The notes below the pieces were generated by a model. The model made no database searches, had not been told where the DNA came from, and saw nothing but the letters and a program-made list of their open reading frames with translations. Below are positions 36,680-47,149 of a stretch of 64,000 nt of DNA, one piece after another (position 1 is the stretch's first letter; each line of letters starts with the position of its first letter). Origin of the DNA: Marivirga sericea (GTDB taxonomy: Bacteria > Bacteroidota > Bacteroidia > Cytophagales > Cyclobacteriaceae); NCBI RefSeq assembly GCF_900177665.1, contig NZ_FXAW01000001.1, positions 620,001 to 684,000 of the forward strand, in the 5' to 3' direction. The translations under genes were made by a program, and so were the position numbers.

Positions 36680-37462
36680 ATGAAAATAGGATTGGCACTT
36701 TCAGGTGGTGGGGCCAGAGGCTTTGCTCATTTAGGTATCGCTCAATACATGTATGAGCAAAATATTCGTCCCGATATGATTTCTGGAACAAGTGCAGGAG
36801 CTATTGCGGGCGCTTTTTTGGCAGCTGGGTATGATCCTAAAAGAACAATGGAAATTATATCAGATATCAATTTCCTAAAATTTTTTAGACCTGCTATGTC
36901 TTGGTCTGGTTTAGTTAATTTAGAAAAGATATCAGATCTCCTCTTAGAGTACTTTCCGAAAAATTCATTTAGTGATTTTAAAATTCCTTTGATTATTTCT
37001 ACAACTAATTATACCAAAGGGGAAAACATTAATTTTGAATCTGGTGAATTGATTAAGCCCCTTTTAGCGTCAGCTAGTATCCCAGTTATCTTCAAGCCCA
37101 TTATGATAGGAGAGGAAGCTTTTGTAGATGGGGGTATCACTAATAATCTACCGGTAAATGTGCTTAAATCTCACGTGGATTTTACAATTGGCGTTAATTG
37201 TAATCCTGTTGGAATTTCTAGTCCAAATAATAGTATGAAAGATGTTCTGGAAAGAACAATGCTCATGATTATTAACTATCAGACTAAAGAGCAAGCCAAA
37301 CTTTGTGATATATTTATAGAACCCCAAGAATTGTCAAAATACAAAGTTTTTTCAATTTCAAAGGCTAAAGAGATGTATCAAATTGGCTATGATAGTGCCG
37401 AAACCACATTTGGTCAACTGGCAGAAGACCATCCCTTGAAAGGTCTTTTTAAATCAGTTTAG
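36680..37462 (+). CDS. Patatin-like phospholipase
   Basis: The 260-residue protein has the oxyanion loop GGGARG (9-14), the nucleophile elbow GTSAG with Ser38, and the catalytic Asp150 in VDGGITNNLP; these form the Ser-Asp dyad of patatin-type lipid acyl hydrolases. The length is about that of the minimal RssA/YlbK-like members. No signal peptide is seen, so it acts in the cytoplasm on membrane lipids or fatty-acyl substrates. It follows the metallo-hydrolase gene by 22 bp. Confidence 0.92.
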   Translation: MKIGLALSGGGARGFAHLGIAQYMYEQNIRPDMISGTSAGAIAGAFLAAGYDPKRTMEIISDINFLKFFRPAMSWSGLVNLEKISDLLLEYFPKNSFSDFKIPLIISTTNYTKGENINFESGELIKPLLASASIPVIFKPIMIGEEAFVDGGITNNLPVNVLKSHVDFTIGVNCNPVGISSPNNSMKDVLERTMLMIINYQTKEQAKLCDIFIEPQELSKYKVFSISKAKEMYQIGYDSAETTFGQLAEDHPLKGLFKSV

Positions 37463-37541
37463 TTATTTCAATTTTTGGAAGATTAGTTTTGATTCATATA
37501 TTGAAAAGGTCAATAAAAGTGAAAGCTGTGATTCCTTAGTT

Positions 37542-37611
37542 GTTAAACGCCTATTTTGCATCAAGGCATCCTTCAAGCTAACGGCTAGATTAAGCATGTA
37601 GGGTGTTTAAC
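37542..37611. repeat. Spaced inverted repeat in the gap before the M16 peptidase gene
   Basis: GTTAAACGCC (37542-37551) can pair with GGTGTTTAAC (37602-37611), nine Watson-Crick pairs and one G-U, around 50 bases. The gap has no open frame. It could be a folded leader or a small RNA; there is no T-run directly after it. Confidence 0.25.
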
Positions 37612-37715
37612 TCTTTACCATTTAACTGGTTTCTTTTCCGCTGATATAGAATTCATTGGCTTTATAAGTGAAAAATATACTTATTAACTCCTAAAGCAAA
37701 AACTAAATACAAAAT

Positions 37716-40571
37716 ATGAGAAAATTATCAGCGTGGTCATTAGTACTTTTTATGGGTATAATGGCAGCTTGTCAACCAAGCGAAAAAACGGACGAAAAAG
37801 CAGAATTGTCCATTGATTATGAAAAATACGTGCTTCCAAATGGATTGGAAGTTGTTCTTCACGAGGATAAGTCAGATCCCATTGCCGCTGTTGCTATTCA
37901 AATGCATGTGGGTTCGAGTCGTGAAAAACCAGGTAGAACAGGTTTTGCTCACTTTTTTGAGCATATGTTATTTCAAAAATCAGAAAATGTTGAAGAGGGT
38001 GCATTCTTCAAAAACATTAATGATTTAGGAGGTACTTTTAATGGTGGAACTTGGACTGATGGAACAGTTTATTATGAAGTTGTGCCGAAAGATGCCTTAG
38101 AAAGAATTTTGTGGATGGAAGCCGATAGAATGGGATTTTTCATTAATGCCATCACTAAAGCTGATCTTGAAGGAGAAAAGCCTGTAGTGCAAAATGAAAA
38201 AAGACAAAGAGTAGATAATCAGCCTTATGGGCATAGAAGTTATGTAATTAAAAAAGCTTTATATCCTGAAGGTCACCCTTATAACTGGGAAGTAATTGGC
38301 GAATTGGAAGATTTGCAGGCAGCTACTTTAGGAGATGTAAAAGAATTTTACAACAACTGGTATGGACCAAATAATGCTACTATAGTTGTAGCTGGCGACT
38401 ATGACAAGGAGCAAGTGAAAGCTTGGATAGAGAAATATTTTGGTGAAATTGAGTCAAGAGGTAATGATGAAGTAATGTCTCCGAAGGCAGTGACATTAAA
38501 AGAAACAAAAAAGCTTTATCATGAAGATGATTATGCAAAAGTTCCAGATTTAAGAATGGTTTTCCCTACGGTTGAGCAATATCACCCAGATTCATGGGCG
38601 CTTTCAGCTTTGGGTGAAATTTTAAGTCAAGGTAAAAGAGCTGTTCTATATAAAAAGCTAGTTGAAGAAACGGAGTATGCTCCAAGTGTTTTTGCCTACA
38701 ATAGTTCAAGTGAGCTAGCTGGTGAATTTAATATTGGTATACGAGCAAAAGATGGTGTCGATTTAGATTCTGTTTATTCAGCTGTTCAAGCAGCATTTGC
38801 TGAATTTGAAAGAGATGGTTTCTCAGAAAAAGATTTGCAAAGAATCAAAGCGAAACAAGAAACAAACTTCTATAATGGTATATCTAGTATTTTAGGTAAA
38901 GCTTTTCAATTAAGTAACTACAATGAGTTTAAAGGTAATCCGGGATATATCACTGAAGATATAAACAATATACTTGCTGTTGAGAAAGAGGATGTTATCC
39001 GTGTCTATAACGAGTATATCAAAGATAAACCAGCAGTGATCACGAGTTTTGTTCCAAAGGAGCAATTAGATTTAATTGTTGAAGGTTCTGAAAAAGCTAC
39101 TGTAAAAATTGAGGAAGTTAAGCCTATGGATGAATCTACAATGGCTGACCTTGATAAAGATGCTGAATATCAAAAAACACCAAGTGAAATTGATAGAAGT
39201 AAAGAGCCAGCTTTGGGGGATATGCCTTTAATTACACCTCCGACTATCTATGAGACAAAATTAGCAAATGGAATGGAGATATTAGGAATCCAAAATGATG
39301 AATTGCCATTGGTTAATTTCAGTATCAGATTAAAAGGTGGTGGTTTATTAGATGACCCTAACAAACCAGGTGTTGCCAATTTATTTACTGACATCATGCA
39401 GGAAGGAACAAAAAACAAAACTCCTGAAGAATTGGAAGATGCCATTGGTCAGATTGGTGCTAATATAGGCATGTACACAGGTAATGAAGAAATCGTTATT
39501 TATGGTAACTGTCTTGCTCGCTATTTTGACGAAACGATTGCTATTGTAGAAGAAATGATGCTAGAGCCTCGTTGGGATATGGATGAATTTGACAGATTGC
39601 AAAAAGCTCAGATTAATAATATCAAGCAAAGAAATGCTAATCCGAATGCCATCGCAAGTTCAGTAGCCAATAAGATCACCTATGGAGAAGAGCATATATT
39701 TGCTAAGCCGCTAAGTGGGACAGTTGAATCAGTAGAGTCTATTACGATGGACGATTTGAAAAATTTCTATGAAAAGGCTTTCTCACCAAGCGTAGCTGGA
39801 ATGCAGATTGCGGGAAGTGTGACTCAGGCACAAGTGAAGAAGTCGCTTTCAGGCTTGAACGAAAAATGGGCAGCTAAGGAAGTAGTTTTCCCAGAGTACG
39901 AAATGAAAGGAATAGACGAGGAAGGTAAAATCTATTTTGCTAATTTCCCTAACGCTAAGCAATCAGTTATTAGAATGCAGAGACTAGCAGTGGAAAGAAG
40001 CCATCCTGATTATTATCCTTTAACAGTTGCTAACTATGGTTTAGGTGGTAATTCTGGTGGAAAATTATTCCAAGTATTGAGAGAAGAAAAGGGTTATACC
40101 TATGGGGCTTATTCTAATATAGGTTCTAGTACGCAAAAAACTCCTTTTGCTGCTTACTCAAGTGTAAAAACCAATACTACGGCTCAGTCAGTTGCTACTT
40201 TCAAAGAAGTAATCGAAGCTTATAAAGAGAATTATAGCGAGGAAGAATTGGAAAAAGCCAGAACTGCTTTGATCAGAAAAGAAGCTAGAGAATATGAAAC
40301 TTTAGGTCAGAAGTTGAATGTTTTACAGCAAATTTCTTCTTATGGATTATCTAAAGATTTTATCCAGAAAAACCAGGAGGAGCTGAAAGGCTACACAGTT
40401 GAGGATATGAAGAAAATCATGAGCACTTATATGAATGTTGATGAAATGAATTATATCATCGTAGGAGATGCTGAAACTCAGTTAGAAGGAGTGAAAGCCC
40501 TAAACATCAAAGACGTTGTAAAAGTGGATGAAGATGGAAATCCAGTTGACAACAAAATTGAAGCCATGTAA
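37716..40571 (+). CDS. M16-family zinc peptidase, lipoprotein
   Basis: The 951-residue protein begins with a lipoprotein signal (FMGIMAACQPSEK, lipidated Cys about 19). The N-terminal half has the inverted zinc motif His79-x-x-Glu82-His83 (FAHFFEHMLFQ), with a downstream glutamate region (EKPVVQNEKRQR), as in pitrilysin/insulinase peptidases. The second half (about 500-930) has the same fold, without the HxxEH motif, as expected: one active and one inactive half close into a chamber. It is fixed to a membrane in the periplasm or on the surface and probably cuts peptides. A strong terminator follows. Confidence 0.92.
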   Translation: MRKLSAWSLVLFMGIMAACQPSEKTDEKAELSIDYEKYVLPNGLEVVLHEDKSDPIAAVAIQMHVGSSREKPGRTGFAHFFEHMLFQKSENVEEGAFFKNINDLGGTFNGGTWTDGTVYYEVVPKDALERILWMEADRMGFFINAITKADLEGEKPVVQNEKRQRVDNQPYGHRSYVIKKALYPEGHPYNWEVIGELEDLQAATLGDVKEFYNNWYGPNNATIVVAGDYDKEQVKAWIEKYFGEIESRGNDEVMSPKAVTLKETKKLYHEDDYAKVPDLRMVFPTVEQYHPDSWALSALGEILSQGKRAVLYKKLVEETEYAPSVFAYNSSSELAGEFNIGIRAKDGVDLDSVYSAVQAAFAEFERDGFSEKDLQRIKAKQETNFYNGISSILGKAFQLSNYNEFKGNPGYITEDINNILAVEKEDVIRVYNEYIKDKPAVITSFVPKEQLDLIVEGSEKATVKIEEVKPMDESTMADLDKDAEYQKTPSEIDRSKEPALGDMPLITPPTIYETKLANGMEILGIQNDELPLVNFSIRLKGGGLLDDPNKPGVANLFTDIMQEGTKNKTPEELEDAIGQIGANIGMYTGNEEIVIYGNCLARYFDETIAIVEEMMLEPRWDMDEFDRLQKAQINNIKQRNANPNAIASSVANKITYGEEHIFAKPLSGTVESVESITMDDLKNFYEKAFSPSVAGMQIAGSVTQAQVKKSLSGLNEKWAAKEVVFPEYEMKGIDEEGKIYFANFPNAKQSVIRMQRLAVERSHPDYYPLTVANYGLGGNSGGKLFQVLREEKGYTYGAYSNIGSSTQKTPFAAYSSVKTNTTAQSVATFKEVIEAYKENYSEEELEKARTALIRKEAREYETLGQKLNVLQQISSYGLSKDFIQKNQEELKGYTVEDMKKIMSTYMNVDEMNYIIVGDAETQLEGVKALNIKDVVKVDEDGNPVDNKIEAM

Positions 40572-40592
40572 TTCTCAACATTAATCATTATT

Positions 40593-40628
40593 AAAAGGGC
40601 TGGAATTGCGATTCCAGTCCTTTTTTTT
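40593..40628 (+). terminator. Terminator after the M16 peptidase gene
   Basis: Stem AAAAGGGCTGGAAT/ATTCCAGTCCTTTT (40593-40606 with 40611-40624, one G-U), loop TGCG, then T residues to 40628. Confidence 0.9.
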
Positions 40629-40706
40629 GTGTTCTTTTTTTGATGCCCTCTGTTAAAAGAAACTGCACCTGCATGTTCCAGTATGACATAGAAATTATTG
40701 CAGTAC

Positions 40707-41501
40707 TTATTTTAAAATTCTTACCAATCTTTCCCATGATTGATTTCTTGCTTTAATATTAGCTTCGGGGCCTTGAGGATCATCTCCAGAACGCATATAA
40801 GCATGTCCGGCATCATCATAGATTCGCACATCATAAATATGCTGATACTCTTCCATTGCTGCTTTTGATGATGCAATGGTAGCATTAACTCTTTGGTCAT
40901 TTCCACCATAAAACCCATAGACCGGTGCTTCAATTCCTACATAATCCATTTCGTCTTTAGGCCCAGTCCCATAAAAAACCAACGCTTCACTTAAATTGCT
41001 ATTATGGGTGGCATATCGAAATGATTGAGATCCACCCCAGCAAAAACCAACCACTGCAACTTCCCCATTTCCAGCCGGTAAATTTTTAAGGTAGTTAAAG
41101 GAATTATTCAAATAAGAAGTGACGAGATTGTCTTCTAATTCGTAAATTGCATTTCGAGCATCATCCGAAGTTGCGAAATCAGAAGTTTGCGAATACTCCT
41201 CGCTGAAATCGGATAACATATCCGGGGCCAAAGCTATGAAGCCTTTTTCTGCCAACTGATCTGCAAAACTCCGGACCCAATCGGTCAACCCTCTATTTTC
41301 ATGTATAACAATAACCGTTTTTGCTTTATCAGAAACTTGCGGGTATACTACAAAAGCTTTAAGGGTTTTTTCTCCGGCATTAATCTCAACCCATTCATGG
41401 TGTCGGGGTGAATTTTCTAATCTGTCCTTCATCAAATCCTGTGCATTCCCATAAGATGCTAACAAGCAAATAATGGATATTATTCTTATAAGGTTTTTCA
41501 T
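40707..41501 (-). CDS. Exported dienelactone-hydrolase-family protein
   Basis: The 264-residue protein has a short signal peptide (IISIICLLASYGNAQ) and the alpha/beta hydrolase fold. The nucleophile elbow GFCWGG carries a Cys, which is typical of dienelactone hydrolases; the Asp of GGNDQRVNA and the His of DDAGHAYM complete the triad. Exported relatives in Bacteroidota are common, and their substrates are unknown, so cleavage of dienelactones from aromatic-compound breakdown is only the family's namesake reaction. It is a single gene, convergent with the M16 peptidase gene. Confidence 0.85.
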   Translation of the reverse strand: MKNLIRIISIICLLASYGNAQDLMKDRLENSPRHHEWVEINAGEKTLKAFVVYPQVSDKAKTVIVIHENRGLTDWVRSFADQLAEKGFIALAPDMLSDFSEEYSQTSDFATSDDARNAIYELEDNLVTSYLNNSFNYLKNLPAGNGEVAVVGFCWGGSQSFRYATHNSNLSEALVFYGTGPKDEMDYVGIEAPVYGFYGGNDQRVNATIASSKAAMEEYQHIYDVRIYDDAGHAYMRSGDDPQGPEANIKARNQSWERLVRILK

Positions 41502-41604
41502 CTTATCATCTATTTAATGTGTTCTTAATTTAACAAAAAAAGAATTGATATAATAGTGCCCTTAATTAAAATAATTTAGTAAATTCATTATTTAATATAA
41601 ATAT

Positions 41605-44600
41605 ATGAAGAATCTTCAAGGCATTCTGTACAACTGTGTTAGGCAAAATGAGCTTTTCTTTCAAATGATACAGAACGATGCAGTTGAAGGCTATATTTTC
41701 TGGGAGAGAGGTGAACAGCAGAATTTGCTTCTTGATTCTAAGCTCTCGCAGCAACTTGAATTAAAAACTTTAACTGATCTTGATAAGTTGAAGGCATCCA
41801 AGGGAGAATTTCTACATTCTATTATTGAAAAAGTGGAAAACCAACTTGGGGACGAATTTTCTGAAAATGATATCTTTAATACCAGTGTCTTTCAGCCAGT
41901 AAATAATACCGATATCCGCTTTTCGACTTGCCAATCCAAAGAAAGCAATGCGCTGTATATTCTAGCCGCAATTCAAAGAACCACTTACTTCAATCGTAAC
42001 CGAAGCATTACGGATATATCAAACGTACTAGAGGTAGCAGTTTGGCAGTATAATGTTTTTTCGGGCGAAGTATTAATTAATGAAATGTGGGCTAGTTTAA
42101 TTGGTTACAGCAAGAAGGAACTATATCCTGTGACGGTTAAAACTTTTGAAGACCTAACCCATCCACAGGATTTTGAAGAGTTTAAAACTGTATTGCAAAA
42201 GTATATTGACGGAGAATCTAAGTCATATACAATGGAAATCCGAATGCGGCATAAAGAAGGTTACTGGAAATGGGTATTGGCAAAAGGAAAAATAGTGACA
42301 AGAAATGAGGATGGGGAAGTAGAATGGATGATGGGGTCTCATATTGACATTACGAAAAGGAAAATTCGCGAAAATCAAATGGAAATCTTAGCACAGGTTC
42401 CTATTAGTACAAATAATGCTGTAATCATTAGCGATGCCAATGGAAAAATTACGTTTGTGAATAACGCATTCGAAGAGATTACGGGTTATCTACTGGAGGA
42501 AGTGCTTGGTAAGAAGCCTGGTGATTTTTTGCAAGGCCCACTCACAGATCAAAAGGATATCGCCTCTTTTAGGAAACACCTCTCTTTGGGAAGGTCATTT
42601 ACACAAGAAATTCTTAATTATTCTAAAACCGGAGATCCATATTTATTGTCTTGTCAGGTAGACCCTATTTTTAATGATAAAGGAGAGATCAGTAAATTCA
42701 TATCTTTGCAAAGAATTATAACGGAAGAAAAGAAGAATAAAGAATTTTTAGCGACTTTCAAAAATACGCTCGATCAGACGGAAGACTGTATATTTATTTT
42801 CGATCAAGAAGATTTAAAGTTTACTTACGTAAATCAAGGTGCAATAAATATGATGGGCTATACTGAAGAGGAAATGCTTCTTCTGCATCCTTACGATCTT
42901 AAACCTGAATTTCCTAAAGTAGAATTTCAGGCCTTAATTAAGCCTTTGGCAGAAGATAGAATTCCAAGTATTAGATTTCAAACTATTCACAGAGCAAAGA
43001 ATGGTCGCGATATTCCGGTGGAGGTGTTTCTACAATTTATAAAGAATGAAAAGGTAAGCCCTCATTTCGTGGCAGTTGTAAAGGATATTACTGATCAATT
43101 AGCGATAGAAAAGGAGCTGAGCCGTCTATCACTAGTGGCTAAAAAAACTACTAATCTTGTAGTGATTACAGACAATATTGGCAAGATCGAGTATGTTAAC
43201 CCAGCATTTGAACAGAAGACCGGATATAAATTAGAGGAGGTAATAGGATCTAAGCCAGGGAAATTCTTGCATGGTAAAGAAACAAAGTCCGAGCACATAA
43301 AGGCAACTAGAGCCGGATTAAAAACCTTAAAGCCATTTACTCAGGAGATTTTGAACTATTCTCGCTCTGGGGAGAAATATTGGGTTTCCATTACTTTCAA
43401 TCCAGTATTTAATGAAAGCGGAGAGTTAACGAATTTTATAGCAATTGAAAGCGACATTACAGAGCAAAAGCATAAGGAAACTTTACTCAGGGAAAGCGAG
43501 GAAAGACTTCAATTTGTATTGGAAGGAAGTGAGTTGGGATATTGGGATATTAATTTGGAGACAGGAAAAACAACCATGAATGATAGATACTTCGAATTAT
43601 TAGGTTACACTGCCGAAAATTTTGAACAAAGTATTCATTTCTATCAAAGTCTTGTACATCCCGATGATATTGGTAAACTAACTCGGCTGATGGATACTTC
43701 ATTTATTCCAGGAGGCCAAGATGATTTTTCAATGGAGTTGAGAGTAAAACACAAATTAGGTCATTATGTGTGGATATTGGATAGAGGTGCGGTCGTCAAA
43801 AGAGATGAAAAGGGTACACCTCTTCGAATTTCAGGCACGCACACGGAATTCAGCAGGCGAAAAAAACTAGAAATCGAACTGCAAGAGGAGCGAGATTTCT
43901 TCAGTCGGGTGATAGGATCAAACACCTTATCGTTGGTCATAGTTGCCAAATCAGGGAAAATAACCTTTGCCAACAGAGGAGCAGAAAAGGTTTTAGGTAT
44001 AATTAAGAGCGAAATTGAAGACAAAGTATATGATGATCCTGACTGGAGACATATTACTTTAGAAGATGAACCTTTTGATATTGAAAAGCTTCCTTTCCCA
44101 ATTGTGATGCACACAAAAAAATCTGTACAAGATATCCGACATGGTATTGAGTGGGCCGATGGCACTAAAAAATATTTATCGATTTCTGGTGGGCCATTCA
44201 ATTTGGAGGATGGTGAAATTCAAGACGTTATATTTTCTGTGGCAGATATTACCGAGCGAGTCAAAACTCAAAAACAATTAGATTTGGCTAAAGATCAAAT
44301 GCAAAGTATACTGAAGGATATGTCTGACGTGGTTTGGTCTGTTGACCTTCCTGATTACAAAATGAAATTTATTACACCTTCTATTGAAAAATTGACAGGT
44401 TTCCCTGCATCTTATTATCTGGAGAATTACCAAGGGAACCGCTGGGAAGAAAGAGTTTACGATGCAGATAGAGGTTTAGTAACTCAAGCCTATGAAGATT
44501 TGGACAAGAACGGAAGCTACGAAATAGAGTATCGGATTCGAACGAAAGATAATCTTTTAAAGTGGGTGTTAAACAAAGGTACAATCATTTATAAAAATGG

Positions 44601-45372
44601 GCTTCCAAGTCGATTAGACGGGTATATTACAGATATAACCAATAGGAAAAAGCAGGAAAATTCCTTGGCTAAGTATTTGGGGATTGTGGAGGATCAAAAT
44701 GAAAGACTCAAGAACTTTACTTATATAGTATCTCATAATCTTCGATCGCATTCAGCCAATATTCAAGGTCTAGTGTATTTGATTAATAAGAAAAATCCTA
44801 AAATTGCTGAAAATGAATATGTAAAGATGTTAAGCAAGGCCTCTAATAAGCTGGATGAAACCTTGCATCACCTAAATAATGTGGTATCAGTGGTTTCTTC
44901 CACCGAAGAGATGGAAAAAATCAACTTAAGCGATGCCATTGCCACTTTTCTTGATGCCTTCGAAAATGTAATTAGCGAGGCTCAACTTTATTTTTTAAAC
45001 GAGATTTCGAATAATGTAGTAATAGAAGCTGTCCCGGCTTTTTTGGAGAGCATTATCACTAATTTACTCACAAATGCTATCAAATATTGTGATTCGCAAA
45101 AGGATTTCTCATTTGTCAGAATTAGTAACAGGAGTCTAAACGGAATCGTTATTATGGAAGTGCAGGATAATGGCTTGGGTATCGATATGGAAAAGTATGG
45201 AGAAAAACTTTTCGGAATGTATAAAACCTTTCACACCCATACAGATTCAAGAGGCCTGGGTCTATTTCTGACGAAGAATCAGGTCGAATCAATCGGTGGA
45301 AAGATTACTGTAGAAAGTAAGTTAGGAGTAGGTACAACCTTTAAAGTGTTTTTGAAAGATGGCAGTATTTAA
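41605..45372 (+). CDS. Soluble histidine kinase with about seven PAS domains
   Basis: The 1255-residue protein has no clear membrane helix. About seven PAS/PAC repeats fill residues 130-1015. Repeats 2 and 4 are close relatives of each other (both have GYxLEEV, KPGxFLxG, FTQEILNYS) and resemble LOV-type PAS domains without the photoactive cysteine. Repeats 1 and 5 are of the second, PAS_3-like type. The kinase region follows: His1044 in the HisKA-like motif IVSHNLRSHSANIQGL, and a HATPase domain from about 1120 (LLTNAIKYCD, DSRGLGLFLTKNQ). The SHNLRSHS variant is typical of Bacteroidota kinases related to phytochrome-type enzymes. Its last 14 bases overlap the start of the response regulator gene, so translation is coupled. 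Confidence 0.88.
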   Translation: MKNLQGILYNCVRQNELFFQMIQNDAVEGYIFWERGEQQNLLLDSKLSQQLELKTLTDLDKLKASKGEFLHSIIEKVENQLGDEFSENDIFNTSVFQPVNNTDIRFSTCQSKESNALYILAAIQRTTYFNRNRSITDISNVLEVAVWQYNVFSGEVLINEMWASLIGYSKKELYPVTVKTFEDLTHPQDFEEFKTVLQKYIDGESKSYTMEIRMRHKEGYWKWVLAKGKIVTRNEDGEVEWMMGSHIDITKRKIRENQMEILAQVPISTNNAVIISDANGKITFVNNAFEEITGYLLEEVLGKKPGDFLQGPLTDQKDIASFRKHLSLGRSFTQEILNYSKTGDPYLLSCQVDPIFNDKGEISKFISLQRIITEEKKNKEFLATFKNTLDQTEDCIFIFDQEDLKFTYVNQGAINMMGYTEEEMLLLHPYDLKPEFPKVEFQALIKPLAEDRIPSIRFQTIHRAKNGRDIPVEVFLQFIKNEKVSPHFVAVVKDITDQLAIEKELSRLSLVAKKTTNLVVITDNIGKIEYVNPAFEQKTGYKLEEVIGSKPGKFLHGKETKSEHIKATRAGLKTLKPFTQEILNYSRSGEKYWVSITFNPVFNESGELTNFIAIESDITEQKHKETLLRESEERLQFVLEGSELGYWDINLETGKTTMNDRYFELLGYTAENFEQSIHFYQSLVHPDDIGKLTRLMDTSFIPGGQDDFSMELRVKHKLGHYVWILDRGAVVKRDEKGTPLRISGTHTEFSRRKKLEIELQEERDFFSRVIGSNTLSLVIVAKSGKITFANRGAEKVLGIIKSEIEDKVYDDPDWRHITLEDEPFDIEKLPFPIVMHTKKSVQDIRHGIEWADGTKKYLSISGGPFNLEDGEIQDVIFSVADITERVKTQKQLDLAKDQMQSILKDMSDVVWSVDLPDYKMKFITPSIEKLTGFPASYYLENYQGNRWEERVYDADRGLVTQAYEDLDKNGSYEIEYRIRTKDNLLKWVLNKGTIIYKNGLPSRLDGYITDITNRKKQENSLAKYLGIVEDQNERLKNFTYIVSHNLRSHSANIQGLVYLINKKNPKIAENEYVKMLSKASNKLDETLHHLNNVVSVVSSTEEMEKINLSDAIATFLDAFENVISEAQLYFLNEISNNVVIEAVPAFLESIITNLLTNAIKYCDSQKDFSFVRISNRSLNGIVIMEVQDNGLGIDMEKYGEKLFGMYKTFHTHTDSRGLGLFLTKNQVESIGGKITVESKLGVGTTFKVFLKDGSI

Positions 45373-45742
45373 AAATGTTTGCATAGTCGATGATGATGAT
45401 TTATTTATGATTTTGACGATAGATATCATGAAAGATGAGAATTTTGCGGAGAATATCTACGATTTTGACGATGGGAAGAAAGCACTATCTTATCTAAAAT
45501 CAACAGATGAACATAATTTTCCAGAAGTATTATTTCTAGATATCAATATGCCTATGATGGATGGTTGGGAATTTATGGATGTATTAAAAGAGGATAATTT
45601 AACAGGAAAAATGAATATTTATATTACTTCTTCTTCCATTGATCCCATAGATCTCAAAAAGGCCGAAGAGAATCCTTTTATTAGAGGATTTCTTACTAAG
45701 CCTTTGGATCCTGAGAAATTGAAAACAGTCCTAAAAAATTAG
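45359..45742 (+). CDS. Single-domain response regulator (CheY-like)
   Basis: The 127-residue protein is one receiver domain: acidic start (VDDDDLF), phospho-acceptor Asp61 (VLFLDINMPMMDGWEF), and conserved Thr/Ser and Lys (YITSSS, LTKPLDP). No output domain follows, so it passes the signal on by protein contact. It overlaps the kinase gene by 14 bases in a different frame, which makes it the obvious partner. In other Bacteroidota this pairing (a PAS-rich kinase and an Rcp1-like receiver) is common; the final target is not known. Confidence 0.92.
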   Translation: MAVFKNVCIVDDDDLFMILTIDIMKDENFAENIYDFDDGKKALSYLKSTDEHNFPEVLFLDINMPMMDGWEFMDVLKEDNLTGKMNIYITSSSIDPIDLKKAEENPFIRGFLTKPLDPEKLKTVLKN

Positions 45743-45880
45743 GAGCGGCTACTCGAACATTATTATTTTAATTTCTGTCCAAATCATATCAAAAGTTCTC
45801 GCTTTTCCGTTTTCTAGAATTCATTTATTTATTCATCTTTGAATATTATTTCATTTGTCGGAAAAAGCTCCAGTTACTAC

Positions 45881-47149
45881 ATGCAAGAAGAAAAAGTAAT
45901 CATTATAGGTGCAGGCGTTGCAGGTCTAACGGCCGCAATCGAATTAGAAAAGGCAGGTTTTAAGCCTACTATTTTAGAAGGCTCAGATAGCATAGGCGGA
46001 AGAGTGAAGACTGATAAAATAGGAGGACATTTGCTTGATCATGGTTTCCAAGTTTTGCTAACTGCTTATCCTGAAGCGCAACATTATTTGGATTACGATA
46101 AGTTAAGCTTAAAAAAGTTTAAGCCTGGTGCTTTAATTGTAGATTCGAAGAATGGAAACTATTCAATTTCAGATCCTTTGAGGCAACCGGCCTCACTTTT
46201 CAGCATGTTATTTTCACCGGTGGGAAGTTTTTCAGATAAATTGAAAATATTTCATTGGAATAGGTCATTAAGAAAGGATACAATTGATGAAATTTTTGCC
46301 AAACCAGAAATTTCTTCCCTTGAATTTCTAAAGAGAAAAGGCTTCAGTGATACAATAATTGAAAATTTCTTTAAACCTTTTTTCGGAGGTATTTTCCTAG
46401 AAAATGAATTAAACACCTCTTCAAGAATGCTTGAATTTGTATTTAAAATGTTCGGTGAAGGTCATGCTGCCATTCCTGAAAATGGGATGAGAAAGATTCC
46501 TGAAATGCTAGCAAGCAACTTAGCCCAAACTGAAATAGTGTTCAATCAAAAGGTCGAAAAAGTGGGTTTAAAAAAGGTTACTTTGGACAGCGGAGATGAG
46601 ATTGAAGCAGATGTTATTATTATTGCTACAAGGCCTGATGAATTATTGACGCAACTGAGCGGCCAATTTTCTGAAGATCAGTTTGTCACTAACTTGAATT
46701 TCACCTCTGATATAGATCCAATAGGGGAGTCTTTAATTGCTTTGGTACCCAGTAAAGAATTCCTAATTAATAATATTTCTGTGATGAACAATACTTCCGA
46801 GGCCTACGCTCCGGAAGGCAGCTATTTATTGTCTGTTTCAGTTACGCAAAACTATCAGGAGAATGACAAGCAATTAAGAAACAGAATAATGAAAGAGCTG
46901 ATAGAAGTTTTTCCTAAGTTGGGAAAGGCTAAGATTGAGCATCTAAAGACCTTCTATATCGATAAAGCGCTGCCTCAAATTGATGATTTTCAAAACAAAA
47001 TGAAGCCTTCTCAATCAAAAATTCAGGATGGAATTTATTTGGCCGGGGACTATTTACTCAATGGTTCTATTAATGCGGCTATGGCATCTGGCAGGTTTGC
47101 AGCTCATGCGATTTTTGAAGATTTGAAAGGTAAAGGATTCCGTAATTAG
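45881..47149 (+). CDS. FAD-dependent amine-oxidase/phytoene-desaturase-type oxidoreductase
   Basis: I chose the ATG at 45881 ([12 protein letters not shown]); the frame can open at TTG 45839, but the flavin-binding fold should start near the N-terminus. The 422-residue protein has the dinucleotide motif [19 protein letters not shown], the [18 protein letters not shown] segment and the C-terminal FAD region [21 protein letters not shown]. These fit the NAD(P)/FAD-dependent group that includes protoporphyrinogen oxidase, phytoene desaturase and monoamine oxidase. The substrate is not decided. Its stop overlaps that of the convergent alpha/beta hydrolase gene by four bases. Confidence 0.82.
   Translation: MQEEKVIIIGAGVAGLTAAIELEKAGFKPTILEGSDSIGGRVKTDKIGGHLLDHGFQVLLTAYPEAQHYLDYDKLSLKKFKPGALIVDSKNGNYSISDPLRQPASLFSMLFSPVGSFSDKLKIFHWNRSLRKDTIDEIFAKPEISSLEFLKRKGFSDTIIENFFKPFFGGIFLENELNTSSRMLEFVFKMFGEGHAAIPENGMRKIPEMLASNLAQTEIVFNQKVEKVGLKKVTLDSGDEIEADVIIIATRPDELLTQLSGQFSEDQFVTNLNFTSDIDPIGESLIALVPSKEFLINNISVMNNTSEAYAPEGSYLLSVSVTQNYQENDKQLRNRIMKELIEVFPKLGKAKIEHLKTFYIDKALPQIDDFQNKMKPSQSKIQDGIYLAGDYLLNGSINAAMASGRFAAHAIFEDLKGKGFRN

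Noticed and set aside
40721-40933. Second open frame inside the dienelactone hydrolase gene
   Set aside because: It lies in another frame of the same strand, is Met-rich and has no start context; the hydrolase frame explains the region.
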